Shown here: positions 52,238 through 64,000 of the stretch, one piece after another
Numbering within the stretch: position 1 is the first letter of the stretch
How the letters are laid out: each line of letters opens with the position of its first letter
NCBI RefSeq assembly: GCF_022539595.1
Contig: NC_072772.1
Coordinates: 26,891,648 to 26,955,647 of the forward strand
Source of the DNA: Amphiprion ocellaris
Taxonomy: Eukaryota; Chordata; Actinopteri; Pomacentridae
Reading direction: 5' to 3'
DNA length: 64,000 nt
Position numbers and translations under genes: made by a program
The notes under the pieces: model-generated
The model's input: the letters and a program-made list of their open reading frames with translations, nothing else
What the model was told of the DNA's origin: nothing
The model's database searches: none

Positions 52238-52534
52238 TAACCAATAATAAATTAAATACTTCTCACCATTAATACAAAGGTGAATTCTTCTGTCCATTCG
52301 TGCAGAAATGTACAGTACTCCTCATCTTTTTTTCACCATCTTCTTCGTCAAAAGGGTTTGTTCTGCATAAATGAGATAGCTGACTATTTGATTAAAAGGA
52401 CGAAAGTTTACTTCTTGACCTCACAACGACCCATGTAGGCTACCGCGTTATCCAGTAAAAATAGAGTATTGGTGTCAGATCCCTGACCCTGTACCCCAAA
52501 GGACAGATTAGCTCCAGCCACCTGCAACCTTGAA

Positions 52535-52735
52535 TAGGATGGATGGATTAAAATGCATGATAATATTTTATATTTTCAACACTTCAATTTCTGTAACATT
52601 TTACTTTAGAATGTCAGCAGAATTATTCATTGCTTATCCTGTTACGACATGTCAGCTAAGATTTATCTGTGAGCCAGATGCAGTCATCAAAACAGCCACC
52701 ATCTGGCTCGCGAGCCATAGGTTGCCGACCCCTGC
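52535..52735 (-). mobile_element. hAT terminal fragment, same as at 17545
   Basis: It is the reverse complement of 17545-17735, ending ataggttgccgacccctgct, and has the same neighbours (the tctgaaggctaattgc block). The insertion was therefore already in the ancestor of both Harbinger copies. Confidence 0.8.
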
Positions 52736-53420
52736 TGTAGATGGTCTGAAGGCTAATTGCGAGGCAGAGGTCAGCTGTTGCCTGCACACACTACTGGTGG
52801 GACACAGTTGTACTGGATTTCAGCTGAAGGCTGCTGTTCTGTCCAAACTGTCATGAGACATTGACATTTTTGTTGTGGTATATCCACCACTGTTGTTAGC
52901 TTTTCTTTCAATAAATTGTTTGAGATGAGAAAATCACTATTGCATGCTTCTACTTAAATGCCCTACTTTCATGATATAATATTATATACTTTTTACATTT
53001 TCCATAAATTTCACCCGAAAGTTGAATAATTTTTTGTGAGTAGTATGTGTAGACATGTCATCTAAGCACAATATACAATAATATATGTGATGCAGTAGTG
53101 CAGTTTATCAGTCTAGCTTGGTGTGACATTAAAAGAAACAACATATGCTGCTGATATGTTTAAAACTAAGAATCTGGTTGAAAAGCACAACTGATTATCT
53201 GTAAGAATGTGTGTATATAAAAGTGAGCACTGAACACTGAATAAAGTCCCTGTAGCTTATAGACAAAACATGCATTGCTTATCACAAATTTCTTTTTATT
53301 CACCAAAAGTGCAAGAGTAAAAATATGAAATAAATGAACTTATATAAATAAAAAGTGAAAGATTTTTACAAAAAATAAGATTTTTTTCTAGAAAAAGGCA
53401 AAAGTAGTGGACAATGCAGT

Positions 53421-56400
53421 TTATTTCTTGGATAGTCGCTCCAGCGCCAACACCATGCGTCCCATCAGTTCAACTAAGGTGTTTGAATTTTCATCCATCC
53501 TCTGGATGTTCTTTAGCATGGCAGAGGCCAGGTCTTGGTCTCTTTTGATCTGTTCCAATAATTGTTCCTCTGACCTCTCCAGATACTGCAGCAGATCCAC
53601 AGTAGCACTCCGCTTCCCCTTGCCTATATAAAAGCACCCATGAAAGTATTAGTTGTTAATAATTGTTTTCTATATTCATGAACACAGTTAACTTAAAGTA
53701 AATGAGGTATTTTACAATTTTAGGATGGGCCGAAAGATAACATATTGATCATGCTGACGTCTGCATAGTCTAAACAAATCTTACTTGATTCGGTCTGTTG
53801 CAAGGAGGAGCTACAGGATGGGGTCGGCAAGCTGAAGAGTAGCGGTCCTGGCAACTGGGCCTCATCGTCGGAGGCCAACAACTAAATAAAATGAACAAGG
53901 AATGTTATTGATAGCATCTGTATTATAAATCATTTTCTACATTAATTGTTTAATTATTGCTTTGTCCATACAATGTTATAAAGTGTTACAAAAAACATGT
54001 GTAATACTTTCCAACAGTGTTAAATGCCTTGCTTTATTTGAGGCACAACTAAAAACCAACAAAAAATCTGTGTAAAAGAAATGAATGCATTGAATTTCCA
54101 CATCTGCAAAGCTGGAAAATCAGAGAACAATCAGCATTTTACCTTCAAATTATGAAAATAGCTGCACATTACCAGTGCTCTTTACTTCACTGTGTTAATT
54201 TGATCATTTGAATCAGTTTTTTATGTGTATTAATGCTGTGAAACATAATCAACACATAAATTAAAATGTGTTAGCAAAGAGTTTATTGGTTCTTCAAGGG
54301 AAATTCCAATGATTACCATAGAGTTCAGCAATGCAATGAAATATTGCTGCTGCTTTTCTCAGGTTTTAGAAGGTGTTATTTCATGGCTTGTTAACTTACC
54401 AGTGGCTAACTGTCAATGCCAGCCTCTGATCACTGACCCTGTGTCCGTACCACGTTAGCTAGCGTAACGTTCATTATATTGATGTGGGACTATTGTAGCT
54501 AGCATATTCATAGTAGGCTAATGGCAGGGTATTTGAGAAATAAAACTTACCAGGATCAGGATTGGTGGTCTGCACAGCGTCTCCTTGTGCATCAACTCGA
54601 GCATGGCTGTGGCATTCAGAGCCCTGATTGGAATCACAGAATGCAGCAGGTCAACATGGGGACTCTTTTTTTGGCCGACCACTGCTGCATCCCAGCTCTC
54701 TTTTCTGGGCCGTGTACTAATTTTTGATCTTTCCTCTTTCCCAATATTTTTATTGGTTTTCATCTTTACAGACATACAATTGATGACCTCATTCCAAAAT
54801 CTTTTTGTCTTTGAACATTCCCATAAACAGTGAATAAGAATTCCTTTATTATCTTGACATTTAGCACATGCATCAGGAATATGACTTGACATATGATGGA
54901 GTTTTTCAGGGGTTATATAAACCCTTGTTAACCATTTATATTGCAGTAACTTAAGTCGCGTATTTATGGTGCGTTTTTGGGCCTTCAGACAGGCCTTGCT
55001 CTAGTCTGTTTCATCTATATCTTCTTGTATGTCATTTCTCTATGCATTCAATGTATCTGTTGAAGAGACCTTGGAATTTGACATAATCAGGTTATAATAT
55101 TTAGACAGTAGGCCTTTCTCTCCCTGTTTTTCCATTTGCCCAATTAATGATAATTCATTTTTCAATTTTTCGAATTCGATTTCTTTTGACCTAGATGACA
55201 AAAAATTTTTTACCTGCAAATATTTGTAAAAGGAATGTGATACTTTTCAGACAGGTCACTGAATGTAAGCAATTTTCCATCAATATACAGATCCTTAATT
55301 GCCTGGATGCCCTTAAATTTCCATATTTTAATTCCTCCACCTCTTCTGCCAGGTATAAACTGATCATTATTCCACAGAGGGGTAAACTGGGACAGATCCT
55401 CCCACATGTCTGTATGCTGTGTGCCATATAATAATAGTATTTTTCAAGAAGGGATTTTTTTTTGTTTGTTTCTTCAGTTTATGTTAATTTGCAGAAAAAA
55501 GATAATTGCATATTGGTAATTCTTGAATCGATTGTTGTTCAACATTTACTCAGGTTGGAGGTCAGTTTGTCTAAAAGTAATATGAAGCTGATGTCAGCTT
55601 TGCCACCATATAATATCATCTCTAATTTGGAATTTGTCTTTCATCGGGCAGATATAGCATTTTAAGGCGTAGTCTTGCTTTCCTAATACTCCAAATGAAA
55701 TGGCTAAATACCTTATTTAAGTTCTCAAAAAGGAAGGTGGTAATGGCAAGGGAAGTGTCTGAAAGTAATATAAACATTTTGGCAAAATTGTCATATTTAA
55801 AATATTTATTCACCCTATCATTGATATGGGTAAATTACACCATCAACTTAACGCTTCCTGTGACATCTTCTACCGGGGGGTTATAGTTTGCAGCAACTAT
55901 TTTGTTTATGTCTGGAGTAACCTCAATGCCTAAATATTTAAAACCATCTGTTGCAATTGTAAATACAGTGTTTAGAGTAGGATTTTTTCTGTCTTCATTC
56001 AAAAACACAAGTACAGATTTTGTGTTATTGATTTTATAACCTGAGAATTCACCAAACTCATCAATTAAGCTCACCAAGTTGGGAAGGGTGCTATTGAGAT
56101 CTGTCAGAAAAAATATGATATTGTCTTGCAAAAAGTGAAATAAGGTGACTTAGTCCTCCAATACTGACACCTGATAATCCCTCTCGAGTTCTCACTGCAA
56201 CGGCCAAAGGTTCCACAGCTAGTGTGAACAGTAGTGGGGACAGGAGACATCCTTGTCTAGTTGAGCGCTGTAAACTAAAGGGTTACAAGATATTATTGTT
56301 CGTGAGAATTTGTGCAGTAGGATTTGTATATAACAATCTAACCCACTGAATAAATGTTTCTCCCAAACCAAATCTTGGAAGGAGTTTTAAAAGATAATTC

Positions 56401-56684
56401 CACTCTCTTCTGTCAAATGCTTGACATGCATCTACTGACAGCACTGCTGTATCTTTTGCATCCCATTTCTCAAAAAATACATTTTTGAGCTTTTTAAGTT
56501 TATTGAGGAGTTAGTTGAGGCTCCGCTCATACCCGGCTGCAGCCATATCCTGCTGGACCTTTTCGAACACCGGCTTGGTTTGAGAGGCTCCCTCTAACTT
56601 CGACTGAATTTCATATGAAGACCACAGTGCCAGGAAGCACTGGGTCTCCTCCTCAGACTACTGTTGCTTGGATTTAGTGTCCAT
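53421..56684 (-). pseudogene. Harbinger Myb/SANT-like accessory protein, copy 2, split by L1
   Basis: Exon 1 starts at ATG 56684 (MDTKSKQQ) and reads CFLALWSSYEIQSKLEGAS and QDMAAAGYERSLN, with an in-frame TAG at its ninth codon and a TAA further on. An L1 fragment interrupts it. The rest of exon 1 is at about 54715-54545 (KSPHVDLLHSVIPIRALN). Exon 2 lies at about 53884-53785 (ASDDEAQLPGPLLFSLPTP). Exon 3 is 53623-53421 (KRSATVDLLQYLERSEEQLL). It keeps a central part of exon 1 missing in copy 1. Non-functional. Confidence 0.68.
54720..56495 (-). mobile_element. L1-type LINE RT fragment inside the Harbinger exon
   Basis: On the minus strand, about 56490-56220 reads VDACQAFDRREWNYLLKLLP and TRQGCLLSPLLFTLAVEPLA. 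Then 56131-55835 has LIDEFGEFSGYKINNTKS and FKYLGIEVTPDIN. The end (54892-54730) has CAKCQDNKGILIHCLWEC, the C-terminal Cys/His motif of L1/Tx1 elements. The catalytic FADD region (about 56150-56130) is disrupted by a frame change, and the second Asp is altered. 5' truncated and inactive. Confidence 0.82.
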
Positions 56685-56717
56685 ATTTACCAGTTTTCAA
56701 AACATTAACACAAAACA

Positions 56718-56743
56718 CCACTACTACTACTACTACTACTACT
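56718..56743. repeat. ACT trinucleotide microsatellite
   Basis: About eight to nine units, just upstream of the Myb-like ORF of Harbinger copy 2. Copy 1 has only a short version (agtagtagtag, about 15368). Confidence 0.9.
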
Positions 56744-56984
56744 CTCTCGGCCGTTTAAAAATAGTGGTTCTGTGTTTCCGCCATTGATCGTCGGTGACTG
56801 TAACCCTGCCCACAGCCTGTGACGTACTCAGTTCTTAACTCTGGCCCAGCAAAGAGTTGGTGCCTGAAAAACACCAGTTTTGGAGCCTGGAGCTGGTGCT
56901 TAGTTGGTGGAAACACAAAGAACTGGTGCTAAGTCAGGCACTGGCTCTGAACTAGCACTGGAACCAGCTTAGTCGAAAAGGGGC

Positions 56985-59150
56985 CTCTGTGTATTCAGAG
57001 CCAGTGAGCAACAGACTTTCACAATAATAATATAGTGACTCTGTGATGAATGAATGAGACTTCATCTTGTTCCCTTGTTGTTTATTGAACCTTCACACAG
57101 GCTACTGTGTGCTGTAGCCAATGCCAAAATAACTACAAAAACCTGATAACTTAGCTCCAGAATCAGTCGCCGTTCTCAGGTCTCTCTCACTCGACACACA
57201 CACCACCATTGAGTAACACACACATACACACACGCACACAACTGCTGACTCTGAGCCAATCAGAGGTGAGCTAACTATACACAGCATGTTCACTGACATT
57301 AGGTAAATCTCGAACTGAACAATAAACATTGAAACCTCAACATCAACAACAATATCAGTGTCAATGCATTTTTTTAAAACAAGAAAACCAAAAGTGATGA
57401 GCTTTAAACACGTATTATGACTAACTATAAACTGTATTTTGTACACCTCAGGATGCACGCTTCTTCAAATATCTGGGTATTATGGATTTGAAAGTGGAGG
57501 CACCAAGAGATTAGTTATCTAATGTTGAACATCATGAAGTTGCCATGGTGATTGTCTGAAAACCACAATGGCTTCATTATGCGTCTGGATGTTCTATCAT
57601 GTGTTAGTCATGTAAGACTGTGACAACTGTTTTGGTACACCAATGGTACACTAACAATTCTTTAATTTTTACAAACAAAGAAATTAAATTGTGTATTTAT
57701 TTATTTTTTTGATAACCATGGATGGATGCAACACAACGTGAGGGATCCCTAACAGATGTCTTTCACTTTGCTACTGGAAGATGCCTCAAATTTCTAATGG
57801 ACATTTCCATGATTTCTCAGAGGTACCTGTTTTACTGTTCATTGCCTCAAAATGAAGAATTTACCAAAGCAAACCATGCTGGTAAAAATAGTATGGTGGG
57901 TTACAGGTATATTGTTTCTGAGCCCTGTTACTAATGTTGCTCATTGACTAATAGGGTAGAGTCAAGGTGTGTTCACACTGAACAGGAACCCAGTTTTAGA
58001 GGCAACAAATCTGCATATAAAATTAAAGACAGGCCTGAATATGGACAGTCTGAATGTTTCAATTTTAAGTGTAACTCTTTGATTGCCAGATTTCAGAAAA
58101 CAGAGTATAACAGATTTGAATTGAGAATGTTGAAGAACATGCAAATCATTGAAATGCACTGAAACGATGGTTTACTTGATGCGCCACAATAGAAATTATC
58201 CAGATGATTTTATGTAATAAGTTAACAGATTTTAAACATGTTATGAAGCAATAAGTGAAAATTTTGCAGGGACAACAAGCTTGAGAAGTTCAGACTTGCA
58301 TCTGTACACTCAGCACAGACATTTTTGTGGGCAAATACAAAATGCAAAAGCACTCAAGCTTTTGCATGTGTACTCCTCAATTCTGTCTGAACACACCTTT
58401 AGACATCAGACCATTGCAGTGCTGTAAAATTCTGTTTTGTATGTTAAATTGGTAGAACTTTTAGGTATGTATACCTACTATGAAGTCAAATTACAAAAGC
58501 CCAAAGGGTATATAAAAGCACAATTTTCTTTGAGGCCCGGATGACCGTGTACTTACACAGTTTACAAGTTTGAATCTTAGTAATGTTTCAATCTTAGTAA
58601 TGATGAAAATCACCACTTTTCTATGCATGACAGTTCATATCACCATGTGAATAATGTGAATACATGTGAATAATGCTTTTGTTTTTATCCAGTTTATCTT
58701 AGTAAAATCTGAGTAAATAAGCTGCTGTAGACTGATCTCAAGCCTGTTGTAGCCTTGCTGTATTCCATGGTGACAAAGAAAATGCATGAGCATTTGATTG
58801 ATCTGTTGAATTGTCTGTTATTACTTTCGCTCTTGCTTTGAGTTGGACAAGTCTGGCTCAGGTTTCACTGACAACCTTGAAAAACTTGCTCCTGAACAGT
58901 TTATGATAATGATTACGGGTGGAAAATTTGATGCATATTAACTATATCAGCTGCAAATGCATTGATTAAATGATGAAAAAGACATTTGAAAACAAGTACA
59001 AAGTGATTTTTCAGATATATTTCTGCATTCACATTTAACTATACTGACACTTTCTAATAGAATCATCCCAAATATTTCAACAATTGTATACTGTAGTGTA
59101 CTGGAGGGTGAGTGACCGGTGTAGTCCAAGTACCTGCTGTAAAATTTCCA
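56985..59150. other. No gene recognised
   Basis: About 2.2 kb without recognisable exons, RNA genes or transposon ends. A short CA-rich tract lies at about 57190-57240. The open frames at 57722-57934 and 57944-58162 show no domain. Confidence 0.4.
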
Positions 59151-59152
59151 AT

Positions 59153-59600
59153 AATTCAATTCAATTTTATTTATATAGCACCAATTACAGTTCAGATTGT
59201 CTCAAGATGCTTTCCAGAACCCATATGCCCGAACCCCCAGAGCAAGCCCTAAGGTGACAGTGGCAAGGAAAAACTCCCTTTTAACAGGAAGAAACCTTGA
59301 GCAGAACCTGGCTCATATGGGGGAACCATCTGCCACTGGCCAGCCGGGTTGAGATAGACAGAACAGGTAGAGGACGAGGATGAGGGGGAGGGAGAAAACA
59401 TATAACACACAGTGGCATACATGCATGGATAGATGATACATACAAAGTGATGCATAATGAATATAGTCAATACCAGAGCCTTGCACCATGACAGTAAACT
59501 TGTGAATCAGTTTCAATGATGGTTTATACATTGTATCTATTATCTGTCACTGTTATCATATTCCAATATGTGTTATGTGATTCTTTATAATCTATATGTT
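59153..59600 (-). mobile_element. L2-type LINE, 3' tail only
   Basis: It begins at the minus-strand end with ttcaattcaattttatttat, then ccatatgcc and the cagaacaggtagagg block. It corresponds to the end of the L2 at 36.24 kb. The 5' limit is uncertain because it fades toward the chromovirus LTR. Confidence 0.8.
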
Positions 59601-59641
59601 GCTGTTAACTGTTATGTATTAAAATACCAAATCAAATTCCT

Positions 59642-60512
59642 TGTTACGTTTCCAGAAGCAGAGACTCAAATGCAGGCAATAACACCCAATCACAGAAAAT
59701 GCAAACAATTATATTTATTACGGAATACAGGTAATCACTAGAACAAGATCACAATAACTAATTCAAAGAGGACCTCTAACAATAGGAAGCTAAATAACAG
59801 GTTAGCAAAACTGAGTAAGGAGAACCAAAAATACTGTCTAACCCAACACTCTGTAACACAGAGGCAGGAAAGGCTAAGCACTAGACTACTCAAGCAGGAA
59901 CTAGTTTAACCAGGAAACAACTACAAACACTAACTAGGAGTAAACACAGAATCAGAAAAACTGTCAAACAGGAATCCGTGAAACTACTCTAACTGACATA
60001 AAACTACAGTTACCAAAACCTAATCACGACTGGGTACCGGAAGAGCTGGGAACAGACGGTGGGGATACGGGGCCGAGAATGCAGCGGGTCCGGGTGGCGG
60101 AGGTGGTGTGTGGCTGAAGCGGAGATGGAGGCGAGCAGGTGCTGCAGAGGAATGGCGTTCCGGTGTGCGACTGGAGCTGAGGCGGAGGCGGCTGGCGTTA
60201 CTGAGGTGAGTGGTGGAATGTCATTCCGGGGAGCGTTTAGGGCTGAGGCGGAGGTGAGCTGTGCAGCAGAAGTGGGTGAATGAAGCAGTGCCGCAGGCAG
60301 GATCCAAATGGTTAGTACGACGATCCGGCGTGGAATGATGGCTGTGCCCTGCTCATATGGTGAAGAGGTGGTGGAAGTAGCTGATTGTTCCCACCTGCCT
60401 GTGATTATCAATCAACACCTGCTCGCAGCACACACACCAAGCTCACGCCACCTGGAGAGAGAGAGAGAGAGAGAGCTGTCACTATGTGGCATCAGATGCA
60501 GGAACCGTAACA
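59642..60512 (-). repeat. 3' LTR of chromodomain gypsy element
   Basis: On the minus strand it starts TGTTACGG after a purine tract (GGGGGGTGGGGGGTGGGGTA, about 60515-60534) and ends GGAAACGTAACA at 59642. That is 871 bp with inverted TGTTACG/CGTAACA ends. It contains a GA microsatellite at 60455-60475. The other LTR is beyond the right edge of the window. Confidence 0.75.
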
Positions 60513-63500
60513 GTACCCCACCCCCCACCCCCCCCACGCGCACCACCAGGTGCACGTAAAACACGGCCAGGATTGCGCCAGTTGAAATCCCGGACCAAGT
60601 CATGGTCCAAGATGAGACGGCGTGGAATCCAGCTACGCTCCTCAGGACCATAGCCCTCCCAATCCACCAGATATTGTAGCCCACGTCCCTGGCGACGAAC
60701 GTCCAAAAGACATCTCACAGTATAAACTGGAGTGTTATCCACCATCCTGGGTGGTGGAGGGGGACGGACAGGGGGGGCCAGAGGACAGTCTTTAATGGGC
60801 TTAATCTGAGAGACGTGGAAAGTGGGATGAATCTTCATTGAAGCAGGCAACTTGAGACGTACAGCACTGGGATTTATAATTTGGTCAATGGCAAAAGGTC
60901 CAACAAAACGTGGTGCTAATTTCTTGGATTCCACCTTGAAAGGTAAGTCTTTTGCCCGCAGCCATACCTTCTGACCAGGAACGTAATTGGGAGCTGGGAT
61001 GCGATGGCGATTAGCCTGGCGCTCCATCCGTAAGGATGCCCTCCATAGGGAGAAACGTGCCTGTCTCCAAACTCTCTCGCATCTCTTGATGAAGGACTGG
61101 ACGGAAGGCACAGAGATTTCCTGCTCCTGAGATGGAAATAGAGGAGGTTGATAGCCCAGAGAACATTGAAAGGGGGAAAGACCAGAGGAGGCGTTAGACA
61201 ATGTGTTATGAGCATACTCAAGCCAAGGAAGGAGGCTGCTCCAGGCCGTGGGATTATCAGAGGTCATACATCGAAGAAAAGTCTCTAAGGATTGGTTAGC
61301 CCGCTCCGTCTGTCCGTTGGACTGAGGATGGAAAGCAGAAGTCAGGCTAACTGTTGCCCCAAGAGCCATACAAAAGGATTTCCATACCTTGGATGTGAAC
61401 TGAGGTCCTCTGTCAGAAACGATGTCAGAAGGAATTCCATGCAACCGGAAAACCTGTTCCACCATGATGTCTGCGGTCTCCCTTGCCGACGGCAGTTTAG
61501 GAAGAGCGACGAAGTGGGCTGCTTTGGAGAACCTGTCAACAACAGTCAGAATGACAGTGTTACCTTTAGAAGCTGGTAGTCAAGTAACGAAATCCAGCGC
61601 TATATGGGACCAGGGAAGCCGAGGTATGGGGAGTGGTTGTAATAACCCCGAGCTAGGTAGATGAGGGGTTTTGTTGCGAGCACAAATGGAGCAGGCTGCC
61701 ACAAACTCCTGGGTGTCCGTTTCCATAGTGCTCCACCAAAACCTCTGGCGGATTACTTCCAAGGTTTGCGACGCTCCAGGGTGGCAGGAAATCTTGGAGG
61801 CATGGGCCCACTGCAGAACCTGAGAGTGGACAGAGTCGGGAACAAACAAACAGTTAGGAGGACAATTACCGGGAACAGGTTGTAGGTTCTGAGCCTGCCG
61901 AACCAAAGACTCAACTTCCCAAGTGAGTGAGGCCAGAAAACAGGTCTTAGGCAGGATAGTTTCAGGGGTTCTAGAAGCCTCATGAGTAGCGAATTGCCGG
62001 GAGAGGGCGTCAGGTTTCGCGTTTCTAGATCCTGGTCTATAGGTGAGAGAAAAGTTGAATCGTCCAAAGAATAGAGTCCAACAAGCCTGTCGAGCATTGA
62101 GTTGTTTAGCTGAGCGGATGTATTCCAAGTTTCGATGATCAGTCCAGACAATAAATGGGTGCTCTGCTCCCTCCAACCAGTGCCTCCATTCCTCCAAAGC
62201 TAATTTGACCGCCAATAATTCTCGGTTTCCGACATCATAATTCTGTTCAGCAGGGGTTAGTCGTTGAGAAAAGAAGGCACAAGGGTGAAGCTTGTGATTG
62301 GACGGGGAGCGTTGGGAGAGGACTGCGCCAACACCAGAGTCGGACGCATCCACCTCCACAATAAACTGGAGACTCGGGTCTGGTTGTACCAGAATGGGGG
62401 CAGAAACAAACTGATGTTTAAGGTCCACAAAAGCATGCTCAGCCTCAGGGGTCCACTGGAAGGTCCTGGCTGAAGAAGTGAGAGCAGTGAGAGGAGCGGC
62501 AACTTTGCTGTAGTTCCGAATGAATCTACGATAAAAATTGGCAAAACCCAAAAATCTTTGTAGTTGTTTCTGATTTGTGGGTTGTGGCCAGTCTCTCACC
62601 GCAGAGAGTTTCTGGGGGTCCATTTCAACCTTCCCAGGGGAGATGATGTACCCAAGAAAGGCTACAGAGGAGGCATGGAATACACATTTTTCGGCCTTAA
62701 CAAAAAGTCTATTATGGAGCAGACGCTCGAGAACCAGACGGACATGGCAGACATGGTCTTCGGGGGTCTTAGAGTAAATCAGAATGTCATCTAAGTATAC
62801 AAAGACAAATCGATTTATCATATCCCGGAGGACATCATTGATCAAGTTTTGAAACACAGCTGGAGCGTTCGTGAGGCCGAAAGGCATGACCAAATATTCA
62901 AAATGGCCCAGGGGAGTGTTGAATGCCGTTTTCCATTCGTCTCCTTGACGAATCCGGATCAGATGATAAGCGTTTCGAAGGTCCAGTTTAGTGAAGATTG
63001 AAGCTCCATGAAGTGAAGTGAAGGCTGAGTTGATTAGAGGCAGGGGGTATTTGTTTTTCACAGTAATGTCATTTAGGCCTCGGAAGTCGATACATGGACG
63101 TAAAGTCTTGTCTTTTTTGTCTACAAAAAAGAACCCAGCACCTACTGGGGAGGATGATGGTCGGATGACGCCAGCAGCCAAGGAATCTCGGATATACGTC
63201 TCCATTGCTAATTGCTCAGGTTTAGACAAATTATAAAGACGGCTAGAGGGAAGAGTGCCACCAGAAATGAGTTCAATTGCACAATCGTAGGGGCGATGAG
63301 GAGGGAGAGACAGAGCATCGTCTTTACTGAAGACTCGGGATAGATCATGATAAACTTCCGGTACGGAGTCCAAGTTAATAGGAGTGAAGGTTTTAGCATT
63401 GGATGAAGTTGAAGGGGGCAATGCTGAATGTAGACAAAGTTCATGACATTGTGGAGCCCAGGCCACTACTTCTTCTTTCCTCCAATCGATCTGGGGATTG

Positions 63501-63832
63501 TGTTGCTGCAGCCAAGTATATCCCAGAACTAGGGGAGGATTCGAATCATCAATGACACAAAGAGATTCATGATGGTTGCCAGCTAATACCAGGGTGACAG
63601 GAACGGTTCTGCGGGTAACTTGAGCTAAACGTAGTCCATTCAACGCCCTAGCCACCAGGGGTTGGTTCAAGGGCTCGGTAGGAATGCCCAGCTGGAGAGC
63701 GAGTTGACAGTCAATAAAGTTCTCTTCAGCACCTGAGTCAAGGAGGGCCAGGACTGGAAATGTGGTAGAATTCCAGCAGATTGTTCCGGCTAACTGCAAA
63801 CGATGGGGGAGAGAAGTGGAAGTTTGGCTCAC
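60482..63832 (-). pseudogene. Chromovirus-type gypsy pol with one stop codon
   Basis: Read right to left: protease LALLDSGAEENFID; RT with PCIDFRGLNDIT, MPFGLTNAPAVFQN and the catalytic FVYLDDILIY; RNase H with EVDASDSGVGAVL and WTDHRNLEYI; integrase zinc region (HPGASQTLEVIRQRFWW, CSICARNK); integrase core (IVSDRGPQFTS, NGQTERANQSLE); and a C-terminal chromodomain (LDVRRQGRGLQYLVDWEGYG). The only break is a TGA at 61582-61580 between the integrase zinc region and the core; the frame continues unchanged after it. RT precedes integrase, the usual gypsy order. The chromodomain guides integration to modified histones in this clade. The frame enters the LTR at its end and is reached from gag by a -1 shift. 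Confidence 0.92.
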
Positions 63833-63843
63833 CTGGAGCCCCT

Positions 63844-64000
63844 TTACTGGAGGTGAGCCGCCCCTTTTGCTGGACGAGTCGGGCAGACAGCAATGTAGTG
63901 GCCAGGCTTTCTGCAGTAGAGACAGAGATTGGAGCTGCGGCGATGTTGTTTTTCCTGGGGTGAAAGTTGGGCATGTCCCAGCTGCATAGGTTCACGATCT
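63844..64000 (-). CDS. Chromovirus-type gag, C-terminal end (partial)
   Basis: It enters from the right edge as REPMQLGHAQLSPQE and contains a zinc knuckle CLYCRKPGHYIAVC (C-x2-C-x4-H-x4-C). It ends with TAA at 63846-63844. The knuckle binds RNA during particle assembly. Pol overlaps in the -1 frame. The rest of gag lies outside the window. Confidence 0.85.
   Translation of the reverse strand, partial: DREPMQLGHAQLSPQEKQHRRSSNLCLYCRKPGHYIAVCPTRPAKGAAHLQ

Larger units (their letters stand above)
50321..56984 (-). mobile_element. PIF/Harbinger-like element, copy 2, heavily nested
   Basis: The ends acccttttcgaccaaaaaca (left) and cgaaaaggggc (right) correspond to those of copy 1 in reverse. 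It shares with copy 1 the 3' region (50400-50750), the hAT terminal fragment at the same internal place (52535-52735), and the Myb-like exons. It additionally holds a hAT-like end, a dispersed repeat tail, a pogo element and an L1 fragment. Confidence 0.65.

Noticed and set aside
57722..58162. Two adjacent plus-strand frames of about 70 residues
   Set aside because: No recognisable motif, codon pattern or splice site; most likely chance.
60010..60411. 133-residue minus-strand frame
   Set aside because: It lies entirely in the LTR of the chromodomain element and has no domain.

Overview
The window looks like transposon-rich teleost fish DNA. Most recognisable sequence belongs to element families typical of ray-finned fish: Rex3/RTE and L2 LINEs, Tc1, PIF-Harbinger, hAT and pogo transposons, BEL/Pao and several Ty3/gypsy lineages. 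The one clear host gene is a melatonin receptor of the 1C type (exons at 45477-45595 and 45953-46702, + strand; the first exon is not seen here). Two further host-derived pieces are decayed: the last two exons of a SAMD3-like multicopy fish gene (2511-3825, - strand, one internal stop) and a KLHL7-like BACK-domain fragment (47448-47663, - strand). There are no bacterial-type operons, rRNA genes or CRISPR arrays, and I found no convincing tRNA.

Layout. 0.5-1.55 kb: a higher-order tandem repeat. 2.5-3.8 kb: SAMD3-like pseudogene with a hairpin MITE in its intron. 4.5-5.2 kb: Harbinger-type MITE. 5.8-9.1 kb: BEL/Pao pol (-) abutting an L2 tail. 9.2-12.7 kb: LINE with an uninterrupted endonuclease/RT ORF. 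12.8-15.1 kb: LINE tails and a 67-90 bp minisatellite. 15.2-19.8 kb: Harbinger-like copy 1 with nested hAT pieces. 20.4-33.7 kb: a nest in which Tc1 sits in an L2 tail, Rex3 sits in the Tc1, and the Tc1 is broken and joined to a Gmr1-type gypsy element that carries a young complete Gmr1-type element. 34-36.2 kb: internally deleted L2. 36.3-37.7 kb: GC-rich coding-like minisatellites and microsatellites. 38.1-42.4 kb: deleted gypsy fragment (-) with a hAT transposase inside. 44-47 kb: Tc1 copy and the melatonin receptor. 47.2-49.3 kb: hAT-ended element holding the KLHL7 fragment and a complete-ended Tc1. 50.3-57 kb: Harbinger-like copy 2 (-) with nested pogo, hAT and L1. 57-59.1 kb: nothing recognised. 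59.2-64 kb: L2 tail and a chromodomain gypsy element (-) running off the right edge.

The most interesting system is the Gmr1-type pair at 25.3-33.7 kb. Both elements carry integrase upstream of reverse transcriptase, the reverse of the usual Ty3/gypsy order. The inner copy is complete (LTRs 25492-26137 and 30671-31316, differing at about 3 of 646 positions, with the 5-bp target duplication GTCCT). Its Gag contains a region resembling the vertebrate SCAN domain, and its gag frame has no usable ATG before the capsid. The gypsy elements at 38-42 kb and 60-64 kb have the conventional order, so both architectures occur within 40 kb.
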